This document shows, piece by piece, positions 8,625 to 16,738 of a DNA stretch of 36,255 nucleotides. This stretch comes from a virus. The stretch's first letter is position 1; each line of letters opens with the position of its first letter. Location: positions 1 through 36,255 of IMG/VR virus record IMGVR_UViG_3300009130_000074; one strand, given 5' to 3'. The notes beneath the pieces are model-generated. The model did not search any database, was not told the DNA's origin, and saw only the letters and a list, made by a program, of their open reading frames with translations. The translations under genes were made by a program, and so were the position numbers.

Positions 8625-11051
8625 CTATTTACTATCTTTCTTCTTTTTATCATTCTTTATTTTCTCCTTATTTAACTTTATTTTTTCTTCATCTATTTTC
8701 TTCTGATGTTGAAACTTACTTTCATCAAGGTTTTGTTTCCTGACTAACATCTCAGCATCTAAACCATGTTGTGCGACCTCTAAAATATCAGGTTTACCAT
8801 CTCTATCTACATCTTTATCTTCATTGAAACCCATTGACATAATAGTTTGTCTATGTAAATCAGCAGCGGCTTTTTTATCTGCTAATATAATTTGTGTTTC
8901 TCTGTCAAACATATCTTTCTCTTTCTGAGCAGCAATTGCTTTCTCTTGTTGCTCTGCTTGCATTTGTTGCATTTTCTCCTGATGTTCATTAGTTTGTTTC
9001 CTCTTAGTATCTTCAGCAACTTTAAGGAAATCTTCAGCTTCCTGTAAACCATCAGATTTAACAATCTTAATAATATCAGACATGTTAATCATCTGATTCT
9101 GAATACCTGCATGAGCCATTTGCTTAACTAATTCCTTAGCCTCATGTGCTAATGAAGCAGAAGCAACAGTAATACCATAAGTAGAATTACTCAATAAAGC
9201 AGCATTCATTTCAAGCATTCCTATACTTAAATCATCAAGAACATACCTCAACATTTTAGCCTTAGTTCCTGCATAAGCTTCTTTAGCAACATCCAACAAT
9301 CTTTCTATAACATTCCTTTTTACATAGTTATGCATCTCAAATAAAGGTTCTAAGATATTGGAAGCTGCTGATACAGTTTGCCTTACATTACCTACAGATT
9401 GCCCTGCTGTAATCTGACCTTCTAATTCTTTATGAATACCAACAGCATCTCCTGCCTTTCTCTCTATAAGCATTGCAAGATTAATATAGTTATTAATATC
9501 AGAAGCTAAAGACATATCTAACACCCTGTTGATCTGAGAAGTATCTATATTTCTATTTCCTTCTTCATTAGGATTTACCCAAGCAACCTTAGTAGCTTCA
9601 GCATAATAGTGCCACTTCTTAATATCTATGCCTGCACTTTTAGGAATAGAATTTATATTCATCATCAAAATCTTACCTTTATCAGATGCCATCAAAAGCT
9701 CTATCCTATACATAATTATATTATAATAATACTGATAAGCTTTTATTCTATCTATAATAGAAGTGGTTTCTGAATTCAAATTATCATATACTACACCTAC
9801 ATAAGGTAGTTTACATTCATAAAGATTGTCCATATCTTTAAACTGCCCTTCCATAGGTCCTAAACCTACATATATAGCAGTAGACAATTTAATCTTATAC
9901 CCTTGATGAACTTCAGGAATCCATTTCCATGTAAGACTTAAATCTCCTAAATCTTTATTCTTCTTATAAGTCTCATCAACAATCTTTTCCTGTAGATTTC
10001 CTTCAGTATCAATGTATTCTAAAAACCCTATCTTTCTAAGACCTTTCCATACTACATGCAATACCCTTATAGTATCATCTGTACCATCAGAAGTATCATT
10101 TTCAAAACTCCAGAATTCTTCAGTAAAAGAAGAAGGTCCTTTTCCATAAGATTTATATATCTCATCAATCTCACTATTTTTCAATTCATCCCCAAACATG
10201 GTAACTATCTGAGATGGAGTAAATCTATATTCACAGACTGCCCATTCTCCATCCTCTATAAACTCAGCATCAGGAGATTTATCATAATCAAAATATAAAG
10301 GATTAACTACAGAACAATGTGGTACACCATTCTGAATACCAATATGATATATCTCTTCTCCAGCAATACATGCATGCTTAAACCCTTTATTAAATCTCCT
10401 TTTTAAATCTAACTTCTTCTTTAAATAATTTAAAAGCTGTTCTGCCAATGCCTCAGCAGGGTCTTGATGTTTTCTTGCCATATATACAGCAATCTGAGGA
10501 GGAGTCATTGCCTGAGTTTGTTGCTCTATCTGTTGTTGAATTTGTTGTTGTTGCTCAGGTGTAAGTTCTTGACCTTGAGTTTGTTCTTGTGCTTGTTGTT
10601 GAATCTGCATTTGAATAGGATCCATTATCTGCTTAATAACATAATCCTTAATTCTCTTAAATTCTTCCTGTTCTATTCTTGTAGTAGCCTCATCATTTGT
10701 AGCTACCACCTTATAAGAAAAAGGTCTTTTTTCTTCCATACCAAGTAATGCCTTAATCTTACCTGATATAATATCCCTATTGGTTAAATTAGCAGGAAGT
10801 TCTCCCTGTTCAGAACCATAAGGTTTACATACATATTCAAAGTCAGCTAAGTTTACAATATTATTAAATAAATCATAATTAACTTTCTTTTGTTTGTATC
10901 TACTTACATTATTTTCTTCAGTAGCATAATTAGTATTACTATAAGACCTTATATCTAAAAGATCTACCTGATCCTTATAATACTGCCTGCTAAATTTATT
11001 TTTTTGAAACTGTGTAACTCTTTGTGTTTCTTTCAAATTTGAATGTGACAT
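8625..11051 (-). CDS. Portal protein
   Basis: 808 aa from the ATG at 11051, directly downstream of TerL with 2 nt between them. Portal proteins of crAss-like phages are this long and sit here. Residues ~150-195 are a striking Gln-rich run (QMQIQQQAQEQTQGQELTPE, then QQQQIQQQIEQQTQ), a probable surface insertion. The core has the usual alpha/beta mix with an aromatic stretch (KAYQYYYNIIMYRIELLMAS) and a long helical segment around residues 535-600. The last ~150 residues are a continuous charged helix (EHQEKMQQMQAEQQEKAIAA and on) ending in a Lys-rich tail, which fits the barrel region that reaches into the head. It forms the dodecameric DNA channel to which TerL docks. Confidence 0.8.
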   Translation of the reverse strand: MSHSNLKETQRVTQFQKNKFSRQYYKDQVDLLDIRSYSNTNYATEENNVSRYKQKKVNYDLFNNIVNLADFEYVCKPYGSEQGELPANLTNRDIISGKIKALLGMEEKRPFSYKVVATNDEATTRIEQEEFKRIKDYVIKQIMDPIQMQIQQQAQEQTQGQELTPEQQQQIQQQIEQQTQAMTPPQIAVYMARKHQDPAEALAEQLLNYLKKKLDLKRRFNKGFKHACIAGEEIYHIGIQNGVPHCSVVNPLYFDYDKSPDAEFIEDGEWAVCEYRFTPSQIVTMFGDELKNSEIDEIYKSYGKGPSSFTEEFWSFENDTSDGTDDTIRVLHVVWKGLRKIGFLEYIDTEGNLQEKIVDETYKKNKDLGDLSLTWKWIPEVHQGYKIKLSTAIYVGLGPMEGQFKDMDNLYECKLPYVGVVYDNLNSETTSIIDRIKAYQYYYNIIMYRIELLMASDKGKILMMNINSIPKSAGIDIKKWHYYAEATKVAWVNPNEEGNRNIDTSQINRVLDMSLASDINNYINLAMLIERKAGDAVGIHKELEGQITAGQSVGNVRQTVSAASNILEPLFEMHNYVKRNVIERLLDVAKEAYAGTKAKMLRYVLDDLSIGMLEMNAALLSNSTYGITVASASLAHEAKELVKQMAHAGIQNQMINMSDIIKIVKSDGLQEAEDFLKVAEDTKRKQTNEHQEKMQQMQAEQQEKAIAAQKEKDMFDRETQIILADKKAAADLHRQTIMSMGFNEDKDVDRDGKPDILEVAQHGLDAEMLVRKQNLDESKFQHQKKIDEEKIKLNKEKIKNDKKKKDSK

Positions 11052-11053
11052 AT

Positions 11054-13141
11054 TTATCTATTTTTTTTAAATAAATCTAAATAGAATTTCTGCAAATCTT
11101 TTTCATTGCCTGTTAATTCATCCCCATATTCCTTTCCTAATTCATCTTCTTCTATCTGAAACATCAACATCATAAAAGACATAACTCTATCAAAGTTTCC
11201 TTTTCTATTATAATTAATTAATTCTTCTAAAAGACCGGAATCATATATAGTCTCTAAATTAAGAATTTTATTTCCATTTTCATCTATATCTCTCTCAGTA
11301 AGTAACCATCTCTTTATATATTTTTCTCCTGCATCCTTTATCTTCTCATTCATATGGATACCATAAACTCTTGCTACTTTAGAATTTTTTATATTCTTAG
11401 ATATAACAGCATCAGGTTGCAAAGCTAACAAATGTAACAATTTATGATTAGTAAAATAACTCTTTACAGAAGTTACTTCATTCTCATACATTATCTCAGC
11501 ATTATAAAACTGAGCCAAAAGAGCTACCTGCCTATTAAAATCATCTGTGGTATTTGGTCTACCTACATAAAAAGCAACTATAGTATCTCTTGTAAAAGAT
11601 GCCTTATGAATACCCTTATACACATAAACAGCACCTAAAGAAGTTCCACCACTTTGGTCTTGCCTATAAGGGTCATACCCTATTTTATACAACCCTTTTG
11701 GTGAATTTGTTACAGGAGATTCAAAAATAATAGGACAACCTCTCAAATCAGTTGTCTTTGGTTTATAATCCCATAGAGGAGTTAACCTATTTTTTAAATC
11801 AGGTTTTGCTATTACTTTTCCTTCCTTTTTAAATATAGTAACAGGAGTACCTTTCTTAATATGAAGATTGTCAGCAACAACCTTCCTAAGTTGATTTCTT
11901 AATTCTTCAACAGGAAAATCATTTCTACTTACCATTAAAAAAGCTTCAGCAGGACACAAAGGATATTCCTGATTATGTTGATTTAAAGTTGATGCACCAC
12001 TTGAATTCTTCCTAATCTTATCTCTTGTTTTCTTTTCAGCTTTCTTAGCACTTTCAATATTAGAATTACCCTGCTTATCATAATGCCCCTCCATATTCCA
12101 AAATACAGGATGAAAAAACCCACAATTAGAATTTTCAGAATCTTTATCCCATACATTAACAAATGGTAAAAGATCATAAGGAACAGGATTATAAAACATC
12201 TTTGCGAAATCCTTAGTACCACTTTCCATATCACCACCAGTACCAAATATAATCATCTGCCCAGTAGTATAAGCACCTGCTTCCAAAGCAGGTTTAGTAG
12301 CCATATAAGCTTTCTCTAAATTGGGAAACTTACCTGCCTCTTCAAATAAAACAACTCTTGCATCTTTTCCCCTTGCAGCATCAGGATTATCTTTAAAAGT
12401 TAATGCAGTAATCTCTGACTTATATCCTTTCTCAATATTATCTTCTTTATAAGAAGCCTTCTTATGATGTATCTTATCTACATAATCTCTGCTTTTTCTC
12501 CAAGCAGTATGCTCATCTATATGAGATATATATGCATTTACCATTGACATAATACCTTTAGGATATAAATACTCTTTCATAAAAGCACCTGCAATGTTCA
12601 ATGAATTCCTATACATACTATAGTTATTAACAAGCAAAGCAGCATTCTTAAAAGAATAACCTTTCCTTCTTGATTTACCAACTATCATATGATTCCCACC
12701 TTGTAAATACTCAGGACTTATCTTTACCTCTAACTTTAAAGAATCTATATCTTTAATACCAAGATTGTCAAGACCATAAAAAGCAACATCTTTTGCCCAA
12801 TAATAATTATAATCTCCATCCCAAAAATCAGGCATATCTTCTATTTTAGAAGCTACCTTACTATCAGAAGTATTAGATAAATCAACCTTTATAATAGGAT
12901 AAAAATTAAGATAAGCATAATGATCTCCTGTAATAAAAACCCCTCCTACACTATATCCTTCTTTACACCTTTTAGTCTGCTCATCCCAATATTCAAAATA
13001 ACCCGGAGAACCAGGAGGGTCTGCACAATAATATCCATACTTAGAAAAGTGTATTGCTTCTTCTCTAAATACTTGAGTATTAATCCAAATACCATTAGAA
13101 TTCCTAATAGCATCTAATTTGCCATGTGCATATCCTTCCAT
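11054..13141 (-). CDS. terL: Terminase large subunit
   Basis: 695 aa from the ATG at 13141. The packaging motor: an N-terminal ATPase and a C-terminal RNase H-like nuclease. Visible motifs: an adenine-region segment around EVKISPEYLQGGNHMIVGKS; a Walker A variant VGKSRRKGYSFKNAA (residues ~154-168), of the type seen in crAss-like terminases; Walker B ARVVLFEEAG (261-270) with the catalytic Glu at 267/268; a coupling motif MIIFGTGGD (296-304); and the start of the nuclease fold GLYKIGYDPYRQDQSGG with a metal-binding Asp at 490. Its 5' end is preceded by a long imperfect stem-loop. It translates DNA into the head through the portal encoded next door. Confidence 0.92.
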   Translation of the reverse strand: MEGYAHGKLDAIRNSNGIWINTQVFREEAIHFSKYGYYCADPPGSPGYFEYWDEQTKRCKEGYSVGGVFITGDHYAYLNFYPIIKVDLSNTSDSKVASKIEDMPDFWDGDYNYYWAKDVAFYGLDNLGIKDIDSLKLEVKISPEYLQGGNHMIVGKSRRKGYSFKNAALLVNNYSMYRNSLNIAGAFMKEYLYPKGIMSMVNAYISHIDEHTAWRKSRDYVDKIHHKKASYKEDNIEKGYKSEITALTFKDNPDAARGKDARVVLFEEAGKFPNLEKAYMATKPALEAGAYTTGQMIIFGTGGDMESGTKDFAKMFYNPVPYDLLPFVNVWDKDSENSNCGFFHPVFWNMEGHYDKQGNSNIESAKKAEKKTRDKIRKNSSGASTLNQHNQEYPLCPAEAFLMVSRNDFPVEELRNQLRKVVADNLHIKKGTPVTIFKKEGKVIAKPDLKNRLTPLWDYKPKTTDLRGCPIIFESPVTNSPKGLYKIGYDPYRQDQSGGTSLGAVYVYKGIHKASFTRDTIVAFYVGRPNTTDDFNRQVALLAQFYNAEIMYENEVTSVKSYFTNHKLLHLLALQPDAVISKNIKNSKVARVYGIHMNEKIKDAGEKYIKRWLLTERDIDENGNKILNLETIYDSGLLEELINYNRKGNFDRVMSFMMLMFQIEEDELGKEYGDELTGNEKDLQKFYLDLFKKNR

Positions 13142-13152
13142 AATATTAAATT

Positions 13153-13216
13153 TCCAGACAAAGAAAGAACAGCAAAAATTAAACCCCCGTTTTATTGACG
13201 TCTTTCAATGTCTGGA
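13153..13216 (-). promoter_or_regulatory. Long imperfect stem-loop in the terL leader
   Basis: TCCAGACA (13153-13160) pairs with TGTCTGGA (13209-13216), 8 bp. After a 2x2 A/A internal loop, GAAAG (13163-13167) pairs with CTTTC (13202-13206). The ~34-nt loop holds a C5 run flanked by AAA and TTT. The terL-proximal arm ends 12 nt before the ATG. On the minus strand no T tract follows, so this is not a simple terminator; a translational control element, a processing site or a packaging-linked site are all possible. The rest of the 143-nt gap 13142-13284 shows no gene. Confidence 0.55.
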
Positions 13217-13284
13217 TTTTTATACAAACAAAAGAAGAGTAAAATATTTTCCTACCAAGAATAGATTTAGACTCCCCTAATGTT

Positions 13285-13635
13285 TTATTTTTTAGCATCT
13301 ACTACAAACTGTATAGTATCTCCAATTTCTATAATAATATAAAACAACCTTTCTGCAAACTCCTGAGCAAAATCATCATCAATGTCTAACTCAGACTTCA
13401 CAAGCTGCTGAATCTCTGCCTTTTCAGTCTCATCCAAATCCTGCCACTCTGCACCAATCTCCTTGTAATTACCAAGAATAGGAAACAACTGAAAAAGATT
13501 ATCTAAAAACTTCAGAGCAACCCACCCTGTAATTTTTCCTTTTTTCTTTTTCTTCTTTTCTACTAAATCAAAAATCTCATCTATAAGATCAGTGTGCCAA
13601 ATAACTACCTTCTTTAAATTTTCAATACCTTTCAT
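13285..13635 (-). CDS. Hypothetical protein upstream of terL (116 aa)
   Basis: 116 aa from the ATG at 13635 (MKGIENLKKVVIWHTDLIDE). The N-terminal part is a helix followed by a lysine run (KKKKKKGK, residues 27-34), then a hydrophobic stretch KITGWVALKFLDNLFQLFPILGN too short and polar for a clear membrane span, then acidic helices. The C-terminal helix (FAERLFYIIIEIGDTIQFVV) is strongly hydrophobic. It might be a membrane-associated lysis or packaging accessory protein. It sits at the end of a run of small membrane-type genes. Family not recognised. Confidence 0.6.
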   Translation of the reverse strand: MKGIENLKKVVIWHTDLIDEIFDLVEKKKKKKGKITGWVALKFLDNLFQLFPILGNYKEIGAEWQDLDETEKAEIQQLVKSELDIDDDFAQEFAERLFYIIIEIGDTIQFVVDAKK

Positions 13636-13646
13636 GTTATATATAT

Positions 13647-13757
13647 TTATATAAGTTCTAAAAAACTATAAATAATAAATGCCAATGCACCTATTACAGC
13701 TATTACTGCTCCTGGTAAATAACCATATTCTTCAATCTTTTCCTTTATCTTTTTCAT
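13647..13757 (-). CDS. Small single-span membrane protein (36 aa)
   Basis: 36 aa, ATG at 13757, stop TAA at 13647-13649. The sequence is a charged amphipathic start (MKKIKEKIEEYGYLPG) followed by one clear transmembrane helix (AVIAVIGALAFIIYSFLELI). The start overlaps the end of the upstream 48-aa gene in another frame, so it is likely translationally coupled. Size, topology and nearness to the endolysin suggest a holin-like or spanin-like lysis component, but such small proteins cannot be assigned from sequence alone. Confidence 0.55.
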   Translation of the reverse strand: MKKIKEKIEEYGYLPGAVIAVIGALAFIIYSFLELI

Positions 13758-13878
13758 TTTTCATCTTATTAAGCTTGCTATTTAAAATCTCAAAAGACTT
13801 GCGAGCACCTTCTATAATCTTATCTGATACTTCTTTATCACTCAACTTCTTATTTTTGTTATCTTTTTCATCTTTCAT
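13732..13878 (-). CDS. Small charged protein (48 aa)
   Basis: 48 aa from the ATG at 13878, which overlaps the stop of the preceding gene (TAATG). It is almost wholly charged and helical (MKDEKDNKNKKLSDKEVSDK, then an EGARKSFEILNSKLNKMKNE helix), with no membrane span or cysteine. It lies between two membrane-type genes and overlaps the start of the 36-aa gene. A soluble partner of the neighbouring membrane proteins is possible. Not recognised; the call depends on the tight overlaps at both ends. Confidence 0.5.
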   Translation of the reverse strand: MKDEKDNKNKKLSDKEVSDKIIEGARKSFEILNSKLNKMKNEKDKGKD

Positions 13879-14135
13879 TATATAAGTTTTTTCTCTTCAG
13901 GTTTATAATTAAAAAATTCTAATAAAATTGCAGCCAACATAATGCCCAACTTAAAAATCTTAAACAACCTGAAAAATCCTTTAGCTGTTTGTATTTGTTT
14001 TGCAATAGGAACACACTTATCAAACAATTGCTGTGTAAATTGCTGAAGATTATAATTCTCAATCTTCAACGCCATAATCTCATGCTTTAACTTAATGTTT
14101 TCATTTGTACTCATTATAAATAATTTATCTTTCAT
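13878..14135 (-). CDS. Small coiled-coil membrane protein (85 aa)
   Basis: 85 aa if started at the ATG at 14135 (MKDKLFIMSTNENIKLKHEI), which has AAGGAAA about 9 nt upstream and overlaps the upstream gene by 11 nt. A later ATG at 14114 would give 78 aa. The first two thirds form a helical coiled-coil-like segment (NIKLKHEIMALKIENYNLQQ, then FTQQLFDKCVPIAKQIQ). Near the C-terminus a hydrophobic helix (FKLGIMLAAILLEFF) precedes a charged tail. One membrane span with a coiled coil fits a lysis-type (spanin- or holin-like) or membrane-anchored role. The family is unknown. Confidence 0.55.
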   Translation of the reverse strand: MKDKLFIMSTNENIKLKHEIMALKIENYNLQQFTQQLFDKCVPIAKQIQTAKGFFRLFKIFKLGIMLAAILLEFFNYKPEEKKLI

Positions 14136-14679
14136 AAAAATTAATTTCCTTACCACCTTTAGTTTTAGAAGCCTGATATAACTCTTCTTCTACCTTAGTC
14201 TTTAAAGAAGTCAAAGACTTTAAAACCTGATCTGCCTCCTTTATACCTCTTACAACATCATTAAACTTATGTACAGGCATACCCGCTCTATTTCTTTCCT
14301 CATAATCTAACCCCGTATTCAAATAATTTATAGTCTTTTGCAAAGCAGATAAATTAGCTTCATAATATCTAACAGTAGGAGAAGCTTCTACTTGCCAACT
14401 ATCATACAACTCCATAGCCTCTTTTATAAACTTGTCAGGTTTCCACCCATCATCTTTAATAACCCCTTCAATAATCTTGCTTTCCCTAATAGAATCTTCA
14501 TACCCCTTATAAGGATTAGTCTTTTTCTTAGAAACCATAAACTCTATATACGCAAACTCCTGCATAGCTTTTGATTTAGACTTACTCTTATCCCTCTTCC
14601 ATATCTTATTAAACACTTTCACAGCAAGAATAGAAGGTGTAGGTCTTACAACATGTCCACTTATCTCAAATATCTCCAT
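14125..14679 (-). CDS. Conserved-type protein near terminase (184 aa)
   Basis: 184 aa from the ATG at 14679 (MEIFEISGHVVRPTPSILAV). The N-terminal part has strands and a basic patch (KRDKSKSKSKAMQEFAYIEF), then the run KKTNPYKGYEDSIRESKII, then a long helical C-terminal half that looks able to form coiled coils (YYEANLSALQKTINYLNTGL; EADQVLKSLTSLKTKVEEEL). I associate this profile with a small helical protein often found near TerL in crAss-like genomes, but I cannot name it. A packaging accessory or small virion protein is a reasonable guess. Confidence 0.6.
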   Translation of the reverse strand: MEIFEISGHVVRPTPSILAVKVFNKIWKRDKSKSKSKAMQEFAYIEFMVSKKKTNPYKGYEDSIRESKIIEGVIKDDGWKPDKFIKEAMELYDSWQVEASPTVRYYEANLSALQKTINYLNTGLDYEERNRAGMPVHKFNDVVRGIKEADQVLKSLTSLKTKVEEELYQASKTKGGKEINFYER

Positions 14680-14696
14680 ACCATAAATTTAAATAA

Positions 14697-14785
14697 GGAA
14701 GGGGGTAATTTAATTTAGCCATAAAATAAATATACCAACCCATTATTAAATAATAAAATTAAGTAAAAATAGTTTCTCCCCTTCC
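14697..14785. repeat. Inverted repeat in the gap upstream of the 184-aa gene's partner block
   Basis: GGAAGGGG (14697-14704) and CCCCTTCC (14778-14785) are perfect 8-bp inverted repeats about 73 nt apart in an otherwise very AT-rich gap (14680-14865). Between them the sequence is nearly all A and T. It may fold with the terminator just downstream in the window, or frame a promoter for the leftward genes at 14679 and beyond. No gene above 25 codons is visible in the gap. Confidence 0.4.
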
Positions 14786-14797
14786 CATATCTTAAAA

Positions 14798-14867
14798 AAG
14801 GTAGGTTGGCTCCCAAAATTATCAAGTCCCAAACACTTTGTTTAAAAATAATTGCCTAGCCTACCTT
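14798..14867 (-). terminator. Intrinsic terminator at the end of the endolysin gene
   Basis: AAGGTAGG (14798-14805) pairs with CCTACCTT (14860-14867), extended by GGC (14808-14810) with GCC (14854-14856). The loop is long (~43 nt). On the minus strand the arm 14805-14798 leads into a T tract (CCTACCTTTTTTAAG), so transcription from the endolysin side would end here. The stem begins inside the endolysin stop codon. Confidence 0.7.
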
Positions 14868-15771
14868 ATATACTCATTATTACATCTACCAATCCTGGAT
14901 CAGGATAACAATCATATTTATCCTTCCTAACATTAGTATGTGTCAACAACCCCTTAACCTTACCATCATATGCATCTTGATGAAAACCAAAAGCCTTTGT
15001 AGGGCCATACTTCAATATCCATTGTTGCAACCCAACACGCATATCTATACCATCCCTCTCACTTATATACTCTATCCACTTACCTACTTGCTCTAACTGT
15101 TTATCACTATACCTATTCCAAAATACCTTATTCCTAAAAGGTTCAGATAACTTACACACCTGTGAAGATAAACACTTACTATTAACATAAGTCCTATAGT
15201 TGCTATCCAAATACCCCATAGAACATATCTCTATACCAACACTAGCCTTTCTCATCTTAGAAGAACCTACCTTTCCTAAATGATATGCAAAATTCCCCTC
15301 AGGAAAAGCTTGCACCATCTCTCCATCATAAGAAGTACTTCCTGTAGTATGACTAATACCACCCAAAACAAACTCAGTACCCACTCTCCCTCTATCATCC
15401 CTACCCCAGGAGTCTACAACCCTATAAGGATTCTCCCTACCTGCAGTATGATGCAAAAAAGCATATTCATTATCATATCTCTCATGCACATACTCATTAC
15501 TAGGCAAATAATACCTATTAACAATCATACCATTAGGAGTAACATAAACATTTGGGTCTGAATCTAAATTACCATCCGGACTATACTTCTTTAATGCACT
15601 CCATGTAGCACTACCCACAATCCCATCAGGTTGCAAGTCATGCCTCTGCTGAAATCCTATGACAGCACTCTCTGTTTTCTTCCCGAATAAACCATCTGCC
15701 TTTATACCCAATAGATTCTGCAACTCTACAACCTCTACACCCTTTGAACCAATCTTCAATAAACTACTCAT
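14866..15771 (-). CDS. Endolysin: peptidoglycan-binding domain plus N-acetylmuramoyl-L-alanine amidase
   Basis: 301 aa from the ATG at 15771. Residues 1-65 are a classic peptidoglycan-binding repeat domain (SKGVEVVELQNLLG, DGLFGKKTESAVIGFQQRH, DGIVGSATWSAL). Residues ~95-300 are an amidase_2/PGRP-type domain, which cuts the bond between N-acetylmuramic acid and L-alanine in peptidoglycan. Visible zinc-site candidates are the first His of YAFLHHTAG, the His of LLTHTNVRKDKYDCYPDPG and the Asp or Cys in the same segment; the AYHLGK segment matches the usual second strand. No signal peptide is seen, so export would need a holin-type partner, and small membrane genes lie just downstream. It overlaps the next upstream gene by 8 nt. 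Confidence 0.88.
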   Translation of the reverse strand: MSSLLKIGSKGVEVVELQNLLGIKADGLFGKKTESAVIGFQQRHDLQPDGIVGSATWSALKKYSPDGNLDSDPNVYVTPNGMIVNRYYLPSNEYVHERYDNEYAFLHHTAGRENPYRVVDSWGRDDRGRVGTEFVLGGISHTTGSTSYDGEMVQAFPEGNFAYHLGKVGSSKMRKASVGIEICSMGYLDSNYRTYVNSKCLSSQVCKLSEPFRNKVFWNRYSDKQLEQVGKWIEYISERDGIDMRVGLQQWILKYGPTKAFGFHQDAYDGKVKGLLTHTNVRKDKYDCYPDPGLVDVIMSI

Positions 15772-16069
15772 GAACCTTAGCTTTTATTTGTAAATCATAA
15801 TTAACAACCTTCTTATCCTCTATCATAGTAACCTGAACAAACTTCAAAGAATCATATTCACCTTTTCCCATTGCCCTCAAATGAGGAGCAATATCTCCCG
15901 GTGTATAAGTAGTATTCAATACAGAATTTGCACTATCCCAACTTGCCAATGTACATCCACAACTTGTCTTTGATTGAATATACCTGCCATCACCAACATA
16001 CTCAAACCCTATCTTTACAGGAACCTTTGCCTTTACTTTACCTAAATCTATTATTTGCTGTTTCCACAT
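15764..16069 (-). CDS. DUF1573-like beta-sandwich protein (101 aa)
   Basis: 101 aa from the ATG at 16069 (MWKQQIIDLGKVKAKVPVKI). It has the hallmarks of the DUF1573 / ASH-like domain: a strand leading to GFEYVGDG, then SKTSCGCTLASWD, then YTPGDIAPHL and a final pair of strands. Full-length bacterial members are usually secreted or periplasmic; this one lacks a signal peptide and is just one domain long. It overlaps both its neighbours (endolysin by 8 nt, the Cys-rich gene by 19 nt), so it belongs to the same operon and may act in lysis, at the envelope or in the virion. The domain call is by motif; the role is unknown. Confidence 0.65.
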   Translation of the reverse strand: MWKQQIIDLGKVKAKVPVKIGFEYVGDGRYIQSKTSCGCTLASWDSANSVLNTTYTPGDIAPHLRAMGKGEYDSLKFVQVTMIEDKKVVNYDLQIKAKVHE

Positions 16070-16464
16070 GCCTTTTCCAATTTATCAGATTTTTTACCAA
16101 AATATAATTCTTGATCTACAAACTTCCAATACAAACCACCCTTATACACAATCTCCCCCTTCTTAAAAAATACCCACTCATGCCACCACATCATCGGAGG
16201 ATAACACATACCATCACAAACCTTATTACACATCTGCAAAGCAGTAGTCTGACACCCACATATCACACACTCCCCATTGTCAAAACACTCTCTCCTCATC
16301 ACAGAAATCCTAAAACCAATCTGCTCCCTTATATGCCTCCTTATAAAAAACTTCCACCCAGAATAATATAACCTATACCTAAAATTCCCCTGCAAATAAT
16401 ACCAAACATCTGCAACGGAATGATTTCCCTTAAACAAATTAATCAGATGATTTTTTAAACTCAT
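16051..16464 (-). CDS. Cys-rich protein, probable metal-binding (137 aa)
   Basis: 137 aa from the ATG at 16464 (MSLKNHLINLFKGNHSVADV). The N-terminal third is basic and aromatic (WYYLQGNFRYRLYYSGWKFF, then IRRHIREQIGFR). The centre carries a cysteine cluster (RRECFDNGECVICGCQTTAL, then QMCNKVCDGMCYPPM), eight cysteines in ~35 residues with CxxC and CxC spacing that would suit a zinc site. The C-terminal part is aromatic and beta-like. It overlaps the DUF1573-like gene by 19 nt and its upstream neighbour by 26 nt. The clustered overlaps suggest that it works with the DUF1573-like protein, itself Cys-containing. Family not recognised. Confidence 0.65.
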   Translation of the reverse strand: MSLKNHLINLFKGNHSVADVWYYLQGNFRYRLYYSGWKFFIRRHIREQIGFRISVMRRECFDNGECVICGCQTTALQMCNKVCDGMCYPPMMWWHEWVFFKKGEIVYKGGLYWKFVDQELYFGKKSDKLEKACGNSK

Positions 16465-16738
16465 GCTTGTTCAAATAATTAGTTATCAACTCTTTCTTCC
16501 TATTATACTTACTCTGACTCATATACATCTTCTTATTCTCCAAACCCTTCAAATACTGTTTCAACCTTGACAAGGCAGGTCTAAAAACACCAAATCCCTT
16601 TAACCTGATATCAGGAAGGGATGGCATCTTCATACAAACTTTGAAATAATTGAAAAAACAAAGTATAGCATCATTAACTACATCTTCATCTTTCCCTATT
16701 TCCTTAGCATATTTCTCTATAAATGAATTTTTAGGCAT
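16439..16738 (-). CDS. Small basic protein, possibly HU/IHF-like (99 aa)
   Basis: 99 aa from the ATG at 16738 (MPKNSFIEKYAKEIGKDEDV); a TTG at 16762 would add 8 residues. The N-terminal half is two helices of the HU/IHF kind (helix, turn, long helix with FFNYFKVCMKMP). Then comes DIRLKGFGVFRPALSRLKQY, which resembles the strand LxGFGxF of HU-family proteins. The C-terminus is basic and helical. HU/IHF-like genes are common in crAss-like phages, but the DNA-embracing arm with its proline is not evident, so the likeness may be partial. It overlaps the winged-helix-like gene by 8 nt. Confidence 0.5.
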   Translation of the reverse strand: MPKNSFIEKYAKEIGKDEDVVNDAILCFFNYFKVCMKMPSLPDIRLKGFGVFRPALSRLKQYLKGLENKKMYMSQSKYNRKKELITNYLNKHEFKKSSD

